A stretch of 64,000 nt of DNA from Antitrichia curtipendula (Eukaryota > Streptophyta > Bryopsida > Hypnales > Leucodontaceae). Shown piece by piece: positions 51,030 through 63,713 of the stretch (positions are counted from its first letter, which is position 1; every line of letters begins with the position of its first letter). The position numbers and the translations under genes are program-made. The stretch covers positions 52,404,029-52,468,028 of the forward strand of contig OX579633.1 in the NCBI GenBank assembly GCA_951230915.1, in the 5' to 3' direction. Below the pieces are notes generated by a model. The model searched no databases. It was not told the DNA's origin and saw only the letters and a list, made by a program, of their open reading frames with translations.

Positions 51030-51489
51030 CTAAACCCACATCAACAAGGTGAACCGTGAACCTGACGGACAGAAGGACCGTTTGACGTACAGACCGACCA
51101 ACCGACGGACAGAAGTTGCCGGTTCTTGGCCAGTGCCGTCGTCGCCTTCCCCGCTGGCAGGCTCGCGGCCTTGGTGCTCCTCCCTTTGCGTTTGACTTTG
51201 GCTGAGCTCCCTTTCGTCGTCCCTTTTGTGTTTTTGCTCTCCTTGCAACCCTAGCGCAGGATCCCGCTCTTTCCCGCCCTACCGCGGCCTCTGGTTCGCG
51301 CGTCGGATGGCCTGCATTCGTCTTCACCGTGCGTTCGTGTCTGTGTCCGTCTCTGTTATTGCCGAGCTTGGTTGCATTTGCTGAGCGGTGTGGTGTAGCC
51401 TCGATCGCGTCGCGGGCTCGGTCGTTGTTCCGACGCCGGGCAATCCGCCAGGCGATCCGCCAGGCACGCTGGACGGGGAAGGGGACGCC
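51030..51489 (+). promoter_or_regulatory. 5' flank and leader of the glycine-rich hnRNP gene
   Basis: G+C content jumps at about 51030 and remains high up to the start codon at 51490. A long minus-strand frame covers the area but shows no domain. The stretch is probably a promoter and GC-rich 5' UTR. Confidence 0.4.
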
Positions 51490-53340
51490 ATGGACTCCGA
51501 TCAGGGCAAGCTCTTCATCGGAGGGATCTCGTGGGAGACCACGGAGGAGAAGCTGCGCGATTACTTCAAGTCGTATGGGGAGGTCGCGGAGACGGTTATT
51601 ATGAAGGACCGCGCCACGGGACGCGCGCGCGGCTTCGGCTTCGTCATCTTCGCGGACCCCGGCGTGGCGGATCGCGTGGCAGGCGAGAAGCATACCATCG
51701 ACGGAAGAACGGTGAGTAATGTTCTTGGACCCCGTAGCGTAGGTGGTAGGCTGTTCGGTGGTGTGGGTGAGGCCTGCGTGTGTCGCTGTAGAGCGGAACA
51801 GAGCAGAGAGGGCAGCGACGAAGTAGGGTGAGGGTGAGCGAGAGAGCGAGGGATGCATGCTGCGATGAGGTTCCTGGTGGAGTGAGTCCGTGCGTGTGGT
51901 GTGGCGTTGGTGCATGAGGATGTGTCAGTCGGTCGGTGTCTGGAGCCCGCGGCAGTTATATAACTAGTGTAGCCTGTCTTGCTTAAATCGTTTTTCTCAT
52001 TCTAGGTGGAAGCGAAAAAAGCTGTGCCGAGGGATGAGCAGCAGAATATGCCTAGGAGCAACAGCGGGGGTGGCCAAGGGCCAGCAACGTCTCAGACTAG
52101 GACAAAGAAGATATTTGTGGGGGGCTTAGCCTCGACCGTTACAGAGGATGACTTCAAAAAGTATTTCGAGCAGTTTGGTTCTATTACAGATGTGGTTGTT
52201 ATGTATGACCACAATACTCAAAGGCCTCGGGGCTTTGGCTTCATCACGTTTGATTCTGAGGATGCAGTTGAGAACGTGATCCAAAAGTCGTTCCACGAGC
52301 TCAACGACAAGATGGTGGAGGTGAAGAAGGCCATTCCGAAGGAGCTGAGTGCAGGGTCGGGCGGGCGGGCCACGGGAGGCTTCGGCGGAGGCGGAGGCGG
52401 GCGCGGCGGAGGCAACTACGGATCGGGGTACAGCCAGGGTGGGGGCTACGGCGGAGGGAGTCCCGGCGGGGGCAGTGGCTACGGGGGCCGCGGCGACAGT
52501 CGCTACGGCCCGAGCCCTGGCGGTCGCGGGGGGTACCCTGGGTACGGCGCGGCTGGCTACGGTGGTGCGGGCTTCGGGAGCAGCGGTGGGTACGGCGCGG
52601 GCATGAACGGCGGGTACGGGGGCAGCGCATATGGCAGCAGCGTGGGCTATGGCAGCGCCGCGGGAGGGTACGGTAGTGCAGGGTACGGTAGCGCGCCGGG
52701 CGCGGGTGGTTACGGGAGCGCTGCAGGCTACGGCAGCGGGGGTGCAGGTAGTGCGGGGTATGGCAGCGCTCCCGGCGGTGGCAGGAGTGCGTGGGGAAGT
52801 GGAGGTGCTGGTTACGGCACCGGCGCGAGCTCGACGGGCTACGGGGGCAGCGGGAACTCGAGCATGACGGGTTACGGCAATGCGGCTTGGGGCACGACCG
52901 GTAGCGGCGCCGGGGCTGCAGTGAGCTCGGGCTATGGGAGCGGGGGTTACGGTTACGGCAGCAGCGACGCCGGGTACGGCTCTTCTGGTGGGTATGGCGG
53001 ACGGGGGAGTCAGTACGGCTCTAGCGCTGGAGGTTACGGGACGAGCGCGGCGGGGACGGGGAGCGGTAGCTACGGGGGAGGGTACGGCGATGCCTATTCG
53101 GGCTACGCCGACAACACGTGGAGATCTTCTGGGACGGAGTCGTATAATTCTGCGGCGACTGGATCGGTGGGAGGCGGTACTGGAGGGGGTTTCGGCGTGG
53201 GCGGAGGTGCGTCTGCGGACGGAGCGGTGAACGGGACGTCCGGCTATGGTGGGGGATATGGTGTGGCAGGCAGACAGACACAGCGAGGTCCTGATGCCAG
53301 ATTCAGGCCCTATCCTGCCGCTGGTGACCGCACTGGCTAG
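51490..53340 (+). CDS. Two-RRM glycine-rich hnRNP (hnRNP A/B or Musashi-like)
   Basis: Two exons (51490-51711 and 52006-53340) join in phase to give 518 residues. RRM1 (about 7-78) has RNP2 LFIGGI and RNP1 RGFGFVIF. RRM2 (about 105-182) has RNP2 IFVGGL and RNP1 RGFGFITF. The remaining 330 residues are a low-complexity tail of Gly, Ser, Tyr and Ala with repeated GYGS-type blocks, typical of phase-separating hnRNPs. Close plant relatives are the RNP1/RBGD-type proteins, which bind mRNA in the nucleus and shuttle to stress granules. The intron of 294 bp lies exactly between RRM1 and the linker. The start ATG has a GC-rich context (GACGCCATGG). The tail DNA is very rich in G+C and internally repetitive, so its length may vary between alleles. 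Confidence 0.94.
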
Positions 53341-55180
53341 TCACTGCATTTGGTTGCGTACGAGGCTTAGAGGGCAGCAGATGTTGATAAGGTCCTTTGC
53401 TTATTTATGGAAACTACTATAGTTGTAGCTCTAGCTGTCAATGTGGAGTGTGTGGTGAGTCGTGCGTGTTTTTGTTTGTGTTTGAGGGACTACGGGGAGG
53501 CTGGAGTTGGAATGTGGTTGGGTTGTTAGCAGTCTTGGATGTGGTGCGTGTGTCTCTAGGTCTTGTTGGTGTGGAGGAGAGGGGAATGAATAGCGGCTTA
53601 CTGGTCAGAATCCGTGCTTGGTGTATATAGATGGAGAGGTGTGTTGGATATGGAGGGAAGCCATTCCTGCAGGGCTTTTGATAAATAGAAAGTGAGAAGG
53701 GGGACTGGTAGAAATATCGTGTCGGATTTTTGGTGGTAGATCTGTATCCATTAGTGCGGTTTAGGAAATGTGGGTGCCGAGTGGTCGTGTTGAGGGGCAT
53801 GGTTGAGGTCTCTGTGAAATATCCCGTGGTGATGTGATAGATGTGGTTGTAAGTTTCAGTGGTTGGGCAGGATTTTGATGTTGGCATGGGCATTCATGGT
53901 CGGGGTGGATGGTGTTTGGGAAGCTGAGTTTGGATCGGGTTCTGACGATTTGATGTGGTGGTGTGACGGCAGGTGGATCGACCTAGTTTTATGAAGTAAA
54001 AGAAGCAGGATTTTGACTACGTTGCCATGTTGCTGGAACGTCCGGAGGGAGGAGTCGCGGTTGGGAGGCAGCTGATTGGTTTGTTGTCGGCGTAGTGGCC
54101 TGCTGTTAGCTGTTAGTTTATGGTTTAGGACAATTCATAGTAGAAGACTGAGCCTAAAAATAGCTGCAGCATTTAATGTGATCTGTTTATTTTTTATTTT
54201 TGTAGTGTTCTTTTCCTGTAGAAGTTTCTCTTCTTTTTTATTTGGAAGGGTGGAGGGTTCTTCAGTTTCTGTAGAATTGGAATGTTGTCTGGTGCCACCT
54301 TATTCTTTGAGAAGTATGTTGTTTAGGAGAATTATGCAGGCTTCATGGTTACGAAGTGCATGATCATCAGAGTATGAGTAGATTCTGAACAGGTTTAGGG
54401 ACCAGGTGGTACTATCCTCTTTACTTATTTGAGAAGCATAATTTGTTATGGAGGCCAATGTTGCGCAGTTGTGGTGGTGCTGTTTGGTGTTTCGAGTTTC
54501 TATTTTGAGTGGTTGTGGAGTCCCCAGTTTTTCTGTTTTGCAGTTTCGCCACACCTCTATTTGTAGTTATTGACGGGAATCGTATTTCTAGAGATATTTG
54601 GAGAGAATGTGTCCCTAATGGGCCTGGGTGTGTCTGTCCCTGAAGGGCATTGATGTGTCTGTGAATCGGCTGTGTAATGCTTAACCCCCAAATAACCAAT
54701 GTCTAATTCTCGAGGGCTTTTTTGAGCTTCTTGGGCATTAATTATAGCGAGGTAATCTTTGGTTTATAATTGAAACGGTGAATTCGAAATATTTGAAATG
54801 CAGAAAGTGTTTCACGATATTTTGGAGTGCAATCGGCATGATTTTGATATTATTTTAGAGTTTTAAAGATGATAAAGGAAATTCATATCAAATACAGAAT
54901 GTTTTCAAAAAATCTGAAATTTTCTTCTAAGATGTGCATCATAGTTTAGAATATCATGGAGTAAAAGCATTTACTGAACATGGAATTATATTTGAAGTGC
55001 ATGTTGTATTAGAATATTCAATTTCAAATGTTTTCTATCTTTTAATTTGGACTAGAAAATTAGGAACACTAGTTTGTTGATCTTATGTCATTTAGTTGAA
55101 CTTAAATCTAAAAAGATAATTTTCATCAATCAAATTCACATAAAAAGTTTGGACTTACAAGATGCACTGTCAGTATTGAC
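53341..55180. other. 3' flank of the hnRNP gene, then AT-rich DNA
   Basis: From 53341 to about 54700 the plus strand is unusually rich in G and T, and no frame shows a known domain. Part of this is likely a long 3' UTR, possibly with spliced segments. Beyond 54700 the DNA becomes AT-rich with no recognisable content. Confidence 0.4.
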
Positions 55181-55396
55181 GATCAGGGTGGATTGACCCC
55201 CTCGCTCAGCCTTACCAGGGGTGCATGTTAAAAAAAAGCCCCCTATTTTGGGCCGTTCCAGGGTATATTCTTGACTCCAGTTAACGAATTGGGGGTCTCT
55301 GATCGCAAATATGAATTCAAAATTTGCAAAAAAAATAATGTGCGAAAAAAAGGGTTTGCCCACAGGGCCGAGCGAGGGGGTCAGTTCTCCCTGGCC
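55181..55396. mobile_element. Non-autonomous hAT element with 8-bp target duplication
   Basis: The exact 8-bp direct repeat GTATTGAC flanks this 216-bp element (55173-55180 and 55397-55404). The ends are inverted repeats that share TGACCCCCTCGCTC with CAGGG near the tips. An 8-bp duplication and a CAGGG-type tip are hallmarks of hAT elements. There is no coding capacity. Confidence 0.85.
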
Positions 55397-57255
55397 GTAT
55401 TGACCTTATGAAGAAAAGAATGACTTCACTCTTTACTTTAGAGAAAGAGTTGATGGTGGGGGAATGTTTCCTTCAAGGGTTAATCTCTAAGATTCAATTT
55501 TGGCTTCCACAATTCATAGTAATTTGAATTTAAGGAAAAAAATTACAAAAAATTAGCAATACCCATCAATACTATCTTTCTACATGGTAGTAAATTTACA
55601 TTGCCTTCTACTACTCTACAACATGTGAGGAATTGCTTAAGTGGTCAACTATGGGTGGTACTACCATACTATGAAGTTTAGAAGCTAAAAGTTGTCCTCA
55701 ACCCACACCCCATGTATAGAATCTTCCAATATTCACATCATTCAATAACTACTTCCTACTTTGTTGCCAATTATGATCTTATGTTGTATCTTGGTCTATT
55801 TTGGCTTTGTTTCAACATTGGTTGGAGATACTTAGCTGCACCCTATATGGATCCTTGGTTGGGTATGGATTAGCTAGTTGGGAATGGGTGGTTCTCTTAT
55901 ATTGTATATGGTATAAAAGCACACTATAGTTGTCCAAAATTGTAGTCACGGCAAAATTTCCATGCACAAGATGAAAGTTTGGAGTCCATTTTCTATAGTT
56001 TTTGTAACTTAAAAAGTAAATAAAAAATAGATTGGGGTCTTATATTTTGCATAAATTAATAATTGCTTAACAAAAAGTGAATTTCATCTATTAATTGAAT
56101 GTATGGAGTACAAACATTAAATGTTTGCATTATCACAGGTTCATGTTTAGCATTGTTGTACTTTTTTTGCCTAGTTTGGGATTTCACTTACAATTCAAAG
56201 AGCTAAATCCAATGCTCTAATGTTTAAGTACTTAGACTAGGCACTTAATTAGTGTTTTAGGACCTATATAAGAAAATATCCTAGCAAATGTGTGATTTTA
56301 GTATGAGAGCCAAATTTTGACTTTAAATTATTTTTTATTTATTTTCAATTTGAAAATCTATGAAAAGATCTTTTGATTCAGATGGGCCAACACTAAGTTT
56401 GGGTATAAATGGCATTTTGGCTCCATTTAGTACCGATTTGCATACATTTTGTATCAATTTTGGTACTTTTGCACTAGTTTTTATTGGATCATATATGCAA
56501 TAAGGGGGCGACCATAGTGCGCAATCACCCTATGACCTGATATTCAAAACTTAGTAATGCACTTTGAATCTTGTAAGTCTTAGAGTGTGCAGATGTATGT
56601 AAGTTTTTATATGCAATACCCTAGAACACCGTTGGTGCCATTTTGTGGCTTTGGGATGACAATCGAATGAGTTGTACAACTTTTGAAAGCATTGTTTCAT
56701 CTCCATTTTTCTTGTTGACCTTTCCTATTGGGTTAATAAGAGAATCGCATTGAATTTGTAGTCTTACTAGTATTTGTCTTCATGTGAATGAGAAGTTGTT
56801 AAAAAAAATGGAACACAAAATATGCTATTTTAGTGTATTTTGGGAAGTTGTTGCTCCTTGCTTTAAATCTGAAATTACTCCACAAAAATGATATTTTTTG
56901 AGTTTGAACCCAATTAACAAAATGAGGTCACTTAGTGTAGCTTCTACTCCAATTTGAATTTCGAAACACATCCTAATATTGAATATCTTATTGCAATTTG
57001 AACTTGGGATTCATTTTCCAACTTTCAGATTTTTTGAAATAATTTTCTATTTGATGTGATTTTTCTTCACTTTTTCTTGCAACGATTCTCCAAAAAATCA
57101 GTTTCACACAAAAAAACCTAAACTTCTTGTGAAGTAAAGAAGATATGTAATTTCATCTCTGAAAAATAGGTGTACATGTTTTCATACATATCTAGTTGCA
57201 AAATGCCAGTGATGGACAATGAGCTTGAAATCAATGGTCATTGGTCTGCCATATA

Positions 57256-57527
57256 AGGTAGGCACCCCGAAAATGGCACCTGACCTTAAAGCGCCATCTA
57301 CAAGATGTGTACATTTCCAAAATCAGTTATGTACCTATTTGGATGGAGCGCTTTCAGAAACAAACTTTGACCCTTAATAACTTTTGCATACAATGTCCAA
57401 ATGCCACATTCTCTGGTGCTTTGGAACCTCCTTTCACTTGCCAACAAGAATATATGAAAATTTGACCAGTCTAATAGTAGTAACTAGGCTCAGTAGCAAA
57501 AAGTGGCGGTTTTGGGTGTACCCACCT
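57256..57527. mobile_element. AGGTRGG-family TIR element 5
   Basis: The left end AGGTAGGCACCCCGAAAATG and the right end TTTTGGGTGTACCCACCT are inverted repeats flanked by TA at 57254-57255 and 57528-57529. The right half matches the left half of the element at 32693 in inverted orientation, which links the two copies to one family. Confidence 0.75.
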
Positions 57528-57903
57528 TAAGGGTTAAGGGTTAAAGTTGATGCATAGTCTTAGTTGTGCGGATTGCATTCTGATTGATTCCGCATGCCAC
57601 TTGCAAAAACTTCATCTCAAACAATATGAATTAATGCTGACTCATTTGTGAAAATCTTTCCCAAATTACCCAATAACATTAAGTAGCGTCTCGTGATGGT
57701 GGCTGACCAGTCCACCGGCTTGGGATCCCTGGACAGTTTTGCTGCATATGGTGTCTCCTTACCTTCATGGAATTTCTTCAGATCAAATTCCGTTTCGACT
57801 GTGGCCACAAGATTTTGACTGTGGCCACAAGCAACTTAATAATGTTTGACGGAAAGAACTTCCTGTAGGCTTTCTTCAAGACTTGGGTTCAATCAGTGAG
57901 TTA

Positions 57904-58485
57904 ACCCCTAAAGCCCCGCATGTCCCCTCAGGGGACAATTTGGGTCCGGGTAGGTTCCTATTATCTCAATTTGAAGTGAATTTTTTTGAGATTTTTTGAG
58001 GTTTTGTAACTTTGGAAGAGCTTTGTGGATATATAATTTTTGTTTCAATCGGATGCAGGATGAAAAAGTTATGGCACAATGGGCAAGAAATGGAGATTCT
58101 CGGACAGCCCCCCCAAAATTACAAAAAGTCAAAATAATTTTTTTCGAATTTTTTTCCTAAAAGATTATATTTTTACCTATACGTGAAGCTTTGATTCATT
58201 CTATTTGGACTAGGGATGAGAAAGTTATGGACAATCTTAGTTTTTCGGGCAATTTAAGCATCTTCTTGAAAAAAAACTTTTTGTTCAAATTTGAATGCTA
58301 ATATCTTCCAATCCGTACGGTGAATTTTGATGAAATTTTTACGAAATGATCTCAGACAAGTTAAGTACAAGATCCTACGGTTAAATTACCAAAAGAACAA
58401 AAAGATTGGTTTCCTTAAGTGAATACAGCAGAAGTGGTAGTTTTGAGTGGTTTTTGGCAGAAAACACCCTTGGGACTTTAGGGGT
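57904..58485. mobile_element. TIR element with ACCCCTAAAG ends (582 bp)
   Basis: The ends ACCCCTAAAGCCCC and GGGACTTTAGGGGT are inverted repeats flanked by TA on both sides. Diverged relatives lie at about 25260-26122 and 39830-40010. The ends resemble those of the smaller elements at 9161 and 14510 (ACCCTTAAATG), so these may form one superfamily. Confidence 0.7.
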
Positions 58486-58679
58486 TAACTCGGTGATATA
58501 CCCAATGATTTTTTGTTCATATTTTTGTAGACGTACTTGAATATGTTTTGAACTATTTGATTCTCATTCTTTTCTCAAGTGAGGTATAATTTCATGTCTA
58601 GAAGCCACATGCAACAAAAAGATTCAATCTCTTGTTTTCTGAAGTCAAGGTTGTAATGTGTAGAAAAAGATTCAGTTGA

Positions 58680-58859
58680 CTGTAAGAAACCTGTGTTTTT
58701 TTTGACGTCTAAAAATTGGACATCAAATTTTTTGGACATCAAACATAACATTAGGATGCTAGTTTTGACATCAAAACTAGCATCCTAATGTTATGTTTGA
58801 TGTCCAAAAAATTTGACGTCCAATTTTTAGACGTCAAAAAAAACACGGGTTTCTTATAG
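58680..58859. mobile_element. 180-bp near-perfect palindrome (MITE-like hairpin)
   Basis: The two 85-90-bp halves are almost exact reverse complements around a tiny centre (GACATC) at about 58770. The ends read CTGTAAGAAACC and GGTTTCTTATAG, and a TGA trinucleotide flanks both sides. The tips resemble CACTATAAGAAA-type plant MITE ends, so an alternative border one to three bases outward is possible. A transcript would form a long perfect hairpin. Confidence 0.75.
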
Positions 58860-61800
58860 TGAGACTTCCTTTCATAATTGTAACCACTCTTTGTTCAAAT
58901 GTCATGGTAGTCCATTTGTTCACCAGGACATGAAAAACAAGGTGTATTAATTCAATCCATTTCAATGGAGTTTGCTCAACATGCGGTAACAACCAAGAGT
59001 TGGTCATGATTGACTATGTTTAAAATTCTTATTAACTGCAAGTCTGAATTTTCTGCATGCACAAAATGGCAGAATAGCATAGAAGTGATGGAAAGTTGGA
59101 GATGATCCATCAAATTGCTTTCATCAAATTAGCAAACAAAGATGTAAAATCTGAAAAACATGCTTTTTACTACAAGTAATTTCAGTTTTCAACCATACAA
59201 TACAAACGCCTTGCCACCCGGCCATTGGAAGAGTTTTCCAAACTCTACGCCACACTAAGCTCAATGAAGTCAAAAGACTAGTAATGAACCTCAAGTTCTT
59301 AAGAGAAAATAAAATATCAATCACTATAATAACATATTGTGAGCCCCATATAGTGCCAGAGTTTTTCCTAGCACATGCCTACAAATGTTGTGCTGGTTTA
59401 CTAAATCCGTTTTGGTTGTTTTGCACAAGAAAATGTTGATTTTTTGTTCAAACTAGAACAAATTCTTACAAGCTCAAAAAAAGCCATGGGCATTTAGGGG
59501 TTAAATTCATATTTGAAAGTGCTCAAATACTTCAAATTAGTGTGTATGATTTATAAAGCTAGGGCTTTATGTTGCCTCTAACAACCTTGGATGATTGTTC
59601 AATTCCAAAGTAATATAGTCCCTCTATTAGAATACTAGTAGTAATAACATGGTAACCAATGAGAAATTAGGAGATGAAGTGAAAAGCATCTAAGTCTATT
59701 AAATTTGATTAAAATTTGGTTGTTTATCAATCTAGAATTTGAAAAAAGAAAAATGTATCACTTAGAGTTCAAGAAATAGATAAACACATGAACTTGTTGT
59801 ATGCAAAAATCCAATGTGTGATTTGAGTTGTACTTTCATATGATATGTAAATTTTTAGTGAAGATTACACTTGTATATTGGTATCAAAAAATAAAATGTA
59901 TTGTAGAATATAAAATAATACGATTTTTTTCTACATGTACATAAATTATTTTTTATACATGAATACATCATTTTGAGAATTATAGGACAATGGCCAAAAA
60001 AAGCAAAAAAAATTACAATATGAATGGTGAATGGAGGGATGACCAACTGTCTTTGGGAGAAGTCATTGAACATGAATCATTATATAACCCACCCATGATT
60101 GTGTGCCCATCATCTTCTTTTCAACATGTGGTGTGCTTGATTAACAATTGTTTTTTCTATAGGTGGATTCTAAAAATAGTTATCTCTTCATTTTTCGGTC
60201 TAAGAAATATTCTACTTCCACTACCACATGCTTGCTTTTCCAGACACACATTATTCCTTCATCCAAATTCACACCAATTTTTTCTTTACTTGCTCATTTA
60301 CAATCTCGGGGAGGTCACTCTATGCATTTATACAACCCACATGTGGCGAGGATTTTGGACCCTCTATTTACTTTTAAATTTAAATAAATAAAAATTTAAA
60401 TAAATAAAAAAAGAGAAAAGTATGAGTAGATTTTCCTACTTTGAAAGTTTACGTTATGAATTATTGATAATTTTATACGTAAATTATTATTAGATACAAA
60501 TTTTTGAAGTAAAAGATACACTGTAAAGCTGAAAATAACTTTGACACCTCTATATTTAATAAGAAAAATTGTTTAAGAAATACACAAGAAATTCTCAAAA
60601 ATGAGTCTCTATTGAAAGTTTATATTTCTTGAATATTGATGCAATGGTTGTCTAAATGTGTTCTCTATAAATACTTGAGTTGAAAAACATGTCATTTTAG
60701 TTCATTTTTCAACCTTCTCTAGAAATCATTTCATATATTATTTGGATTCATGATTTTGGCGATAGAATCTTATAGTCTTGATTAAACAATGCTCAAAATT
60801 ATAGGCTAAAATTATAGTTTATTAAAAAGTAAATAGGAGGTCAAAAGATCATTTAGCTGCACGTGGTATACTATAGATACACTAAGTGACCTCTCTGGAT
60901 TTACAATCAGTGATATGCACTCACATGTTAGGTGTTGTTATCATAAGAATTGATAAAAGAGGGGTGAGGAGCTCATTGTAAGAATGTGACAATCAAGAAA
61001 AGATTCTCTTTCCAATAAATAACAACATTGTGGTAGGTGCCCAAGCCGCACAATCATCTGTTAAGCAAATCTTTTGCAAGTATCATGTTCCATCACAATT
61101 GGATCCCAAAGTCATCAATAAATGCCAAACTCTATCAACTTCCTGCAATCCTAGTCAAAGAATAGAGATAGCAATATTCCTACTATCAAGCATGGATGTT
61201 GTTTTTGAGATTTTTTTGGACACTTCTTTTCAATACTTAAGTATCAAAAATAGTAGTGCCATTAGTTTCACAACATTTCAAGAATTCTTCCAATACTATT
61301 TTGGTTGAAAATAATGTTGCATTTTCTTTTGAAATCTTCGTATTAGAAAAGTGCAAGAACTCATAAATTGCAAATGTTGAAAAGAGTGTTGAAAAAATGT
61401 CGGCGAGAGTGTTGAAAAAATCATCTTTACTTTGAAATTCATAAGTAGTTGCACAATGGTCCAACTACAAGAAAATTAATTTCTTCTACTTTCTATACTA
61501 CCCTCCAAAGAAAAATTTGTTTCAAATTGTTTTGAAAAATTGTCCCTCAAAAATTGGAGATTAGTGAAGCAACTCCAGCTAGTAAAGACTAGTAATTTGG
61601 TCAATTTTCCTTTGAATTGATTTTAATACATGAACTTTAAGATTGCAACAAATGCTCATAATATTTAGAAAAATAAATAACCTACATTATTGAAATAGAA
61701 CTCCATCAACACTTGCTAAACCTTGCAACTTAGCACATCGTGAAAGCATCTCTTTAGGCTACATAGATTAAAAGCATAGAGAGATGCATGAAGCAATAAC

Positions 61801-62658
61801 ACTAACTATACTTTTGCATTCACATAGGTACCTCTAATGTGTTTAGTTATAAACATCAAACTAAAATCTAACCCATCCTTATTAGATGGAATCCACAATC
61901 ACAGTTCTGGCCTTCAATTAGATCTTGTGTACATTCAAGCTTCCAAACACCATCTCCATAGTGCCTATGTTTTGCAACTTGGGGTAAATGTACCATAAAC
62001 AACCAACATTTGATTCCACAATAGTATGAATACTAAAAGAAATCCATTAAATAGAAATCAACTAATAGATGATTTTTGTTAAAATTTCAAAAAACATACC
62101 AAAAAATAATCATGTTAATAATAAATATTTTTGATGATGTGAAATGCAATCTACCTCAAGAGTCTTTGAACATGTAAATAGGGAAAGAACCTCGGGAAAG
62201 ATTGTTCAAATTAAAACACCACCAAGGCATCATAATTTTTTGCATAGTATTCAATGTGAAATTGCTACCAAAGAAATGGACTACTTCCCTCCCTATTTGA
62301 CATTAGAACTCACCAGTTGCCATCATCTTGATTTTACAAAATTTTCTTTTAGGTATATTTTGGAGGTTGTGACACATGTCACGAGCTTCCAAGTATGCTC
62401 CCATTAACTCATGGTGGTCCAAAGCTATTAAGTCTTGCCATAGGTTGATATTTGAATCATTGCCATACCTTAACTATGTGATACCAATAGTGATGCATTA
62501 TCCTGCAAATTGTCCAAATTGAATGAAGTTTTGTACATTTTTGTTTGGATTGGAGGTGAGTTCCACCTCACTTGTGTGTTTAATTTGGATGCAACAATAA
62601 TACTATTTTGGCAGTAAGAGAGTCATTGGTATATAAATGTTGTTTTTACTCAGGCTTT
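58860..62658. other. AT-rich intergenic DNA
   Basis: No gene is supported. A TIR-like tip TTTAGGGGTTAA near 59500 suggests a partial copy of the ACCCCTAAAG element. Otherwise only A/T-rich low-complexity sequence and chance frames are visible. Confidence 0.5.
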
Positions 62659-63433
62659 GGAGCAATTGCACACTACGCTGGACCAATATGGACTGTCATA
62701 GTCCTTTTTTTAGTGGGATTTTTTAAAAGTCTTGTAAATTTAAAAATATACGATTTGTAGAACATTGAAAAGGACACATCTTAATGTTGTATAGTTGATG
62801 ATCTATAAAATCCCCCCCAAAAAATTGCAAAACTGTTTGTACATTATTTGTAAAGGACTTTGAAATGTACTCTTTACTATTGTCACAGTCCACAACATTT
62901 AAGATAAAGACTCATTGATCTAATGAAAATTTAAATATTTTGCAAAAGGACTTATATTTAAATAGGTTTAAATGTATTCAAATGTTTTGATTTAAAATAT
63001 ATAAAAATCAATCCCTAAGTTTGTAGATATGGAATTATGGACTAATTTATGCATCATTATCTTACTAGAATAGTATTGATTTTTAGAAGTACATTAGATA
63101 TACTTAAAATCAACTTTACACAAATCTATCTTATCAAAATAATTGTAATAAGTATTTCTAAGGATGGTCTAACTTCCAATAGAGTTAATTTTCATTATAA
63201 TCATTTCTACAATTTATTAAAGTAAATGAAAATTTGATGTCATCTTTGAGTTTTTTTTATAAAAATATAAAAAGGAAATTTTGATAAATATTTTTTCACC
63301 TTTTGCTTTAACATACTATAAAGAAATTATAGAAAAAAAATCAAAAAATTTAGAGATCATATGCAAAAAAATGAAATGGACTTTTATGTATATATTTTTG
63401 CCAAAAATGGTCCAGCATAGTGTGCATTTACCC
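62659..63433. mobile_element. Large TIR element with GCACACTAYGCTGGACC ends
   Basis: The left end GGAGCAATTGCACACTACGC and the inverted right end match at about 26 of 34 positions, with GCACACTAYGCTGGACCA shared almost exactly. The target duplication is unclear; TTT flanks both sides. The interior is AT-rich and without coding capacity. Confidence 0.6.
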
Positions 63434-63713
63434 TTTGGTACAAATTGACATGATATGATTTTTGTAGAATGTGTTTGTGCATGACATGTAGTTATAAATT
63501 GAAGTGAATTTGTATAATTCAGTGACTCAATATTCTTAAATACAAATGCATGTCAAAAGAAACCAACACACAAACCTTAGCTATAATTGCAATCTATATG
63601 ACTAAATCTTGTAAATAATCTTCAATGGATTTCAACAAATGGTCTTCCCAATCCATAGTTCAACTACAAACTATGCATTAAAATTTCTTATTGACCACTA
63701 TTGAAATTTGTCA

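Noticed and set aside
50905..51915. A 336-residue minus-strand frame rich in Arg and His
   Set aside because: It is antisense to the promoter and first exon of the hnRNP gene. Its length follows from high G+C content and it has no recognisable domain.
59990..60391. A 133-residue plus-strand frame
   Set aside because: It lies in AT-rich DNA, is hydrophobic by composition, has no domain, and no G+C rise or splice context supports it.
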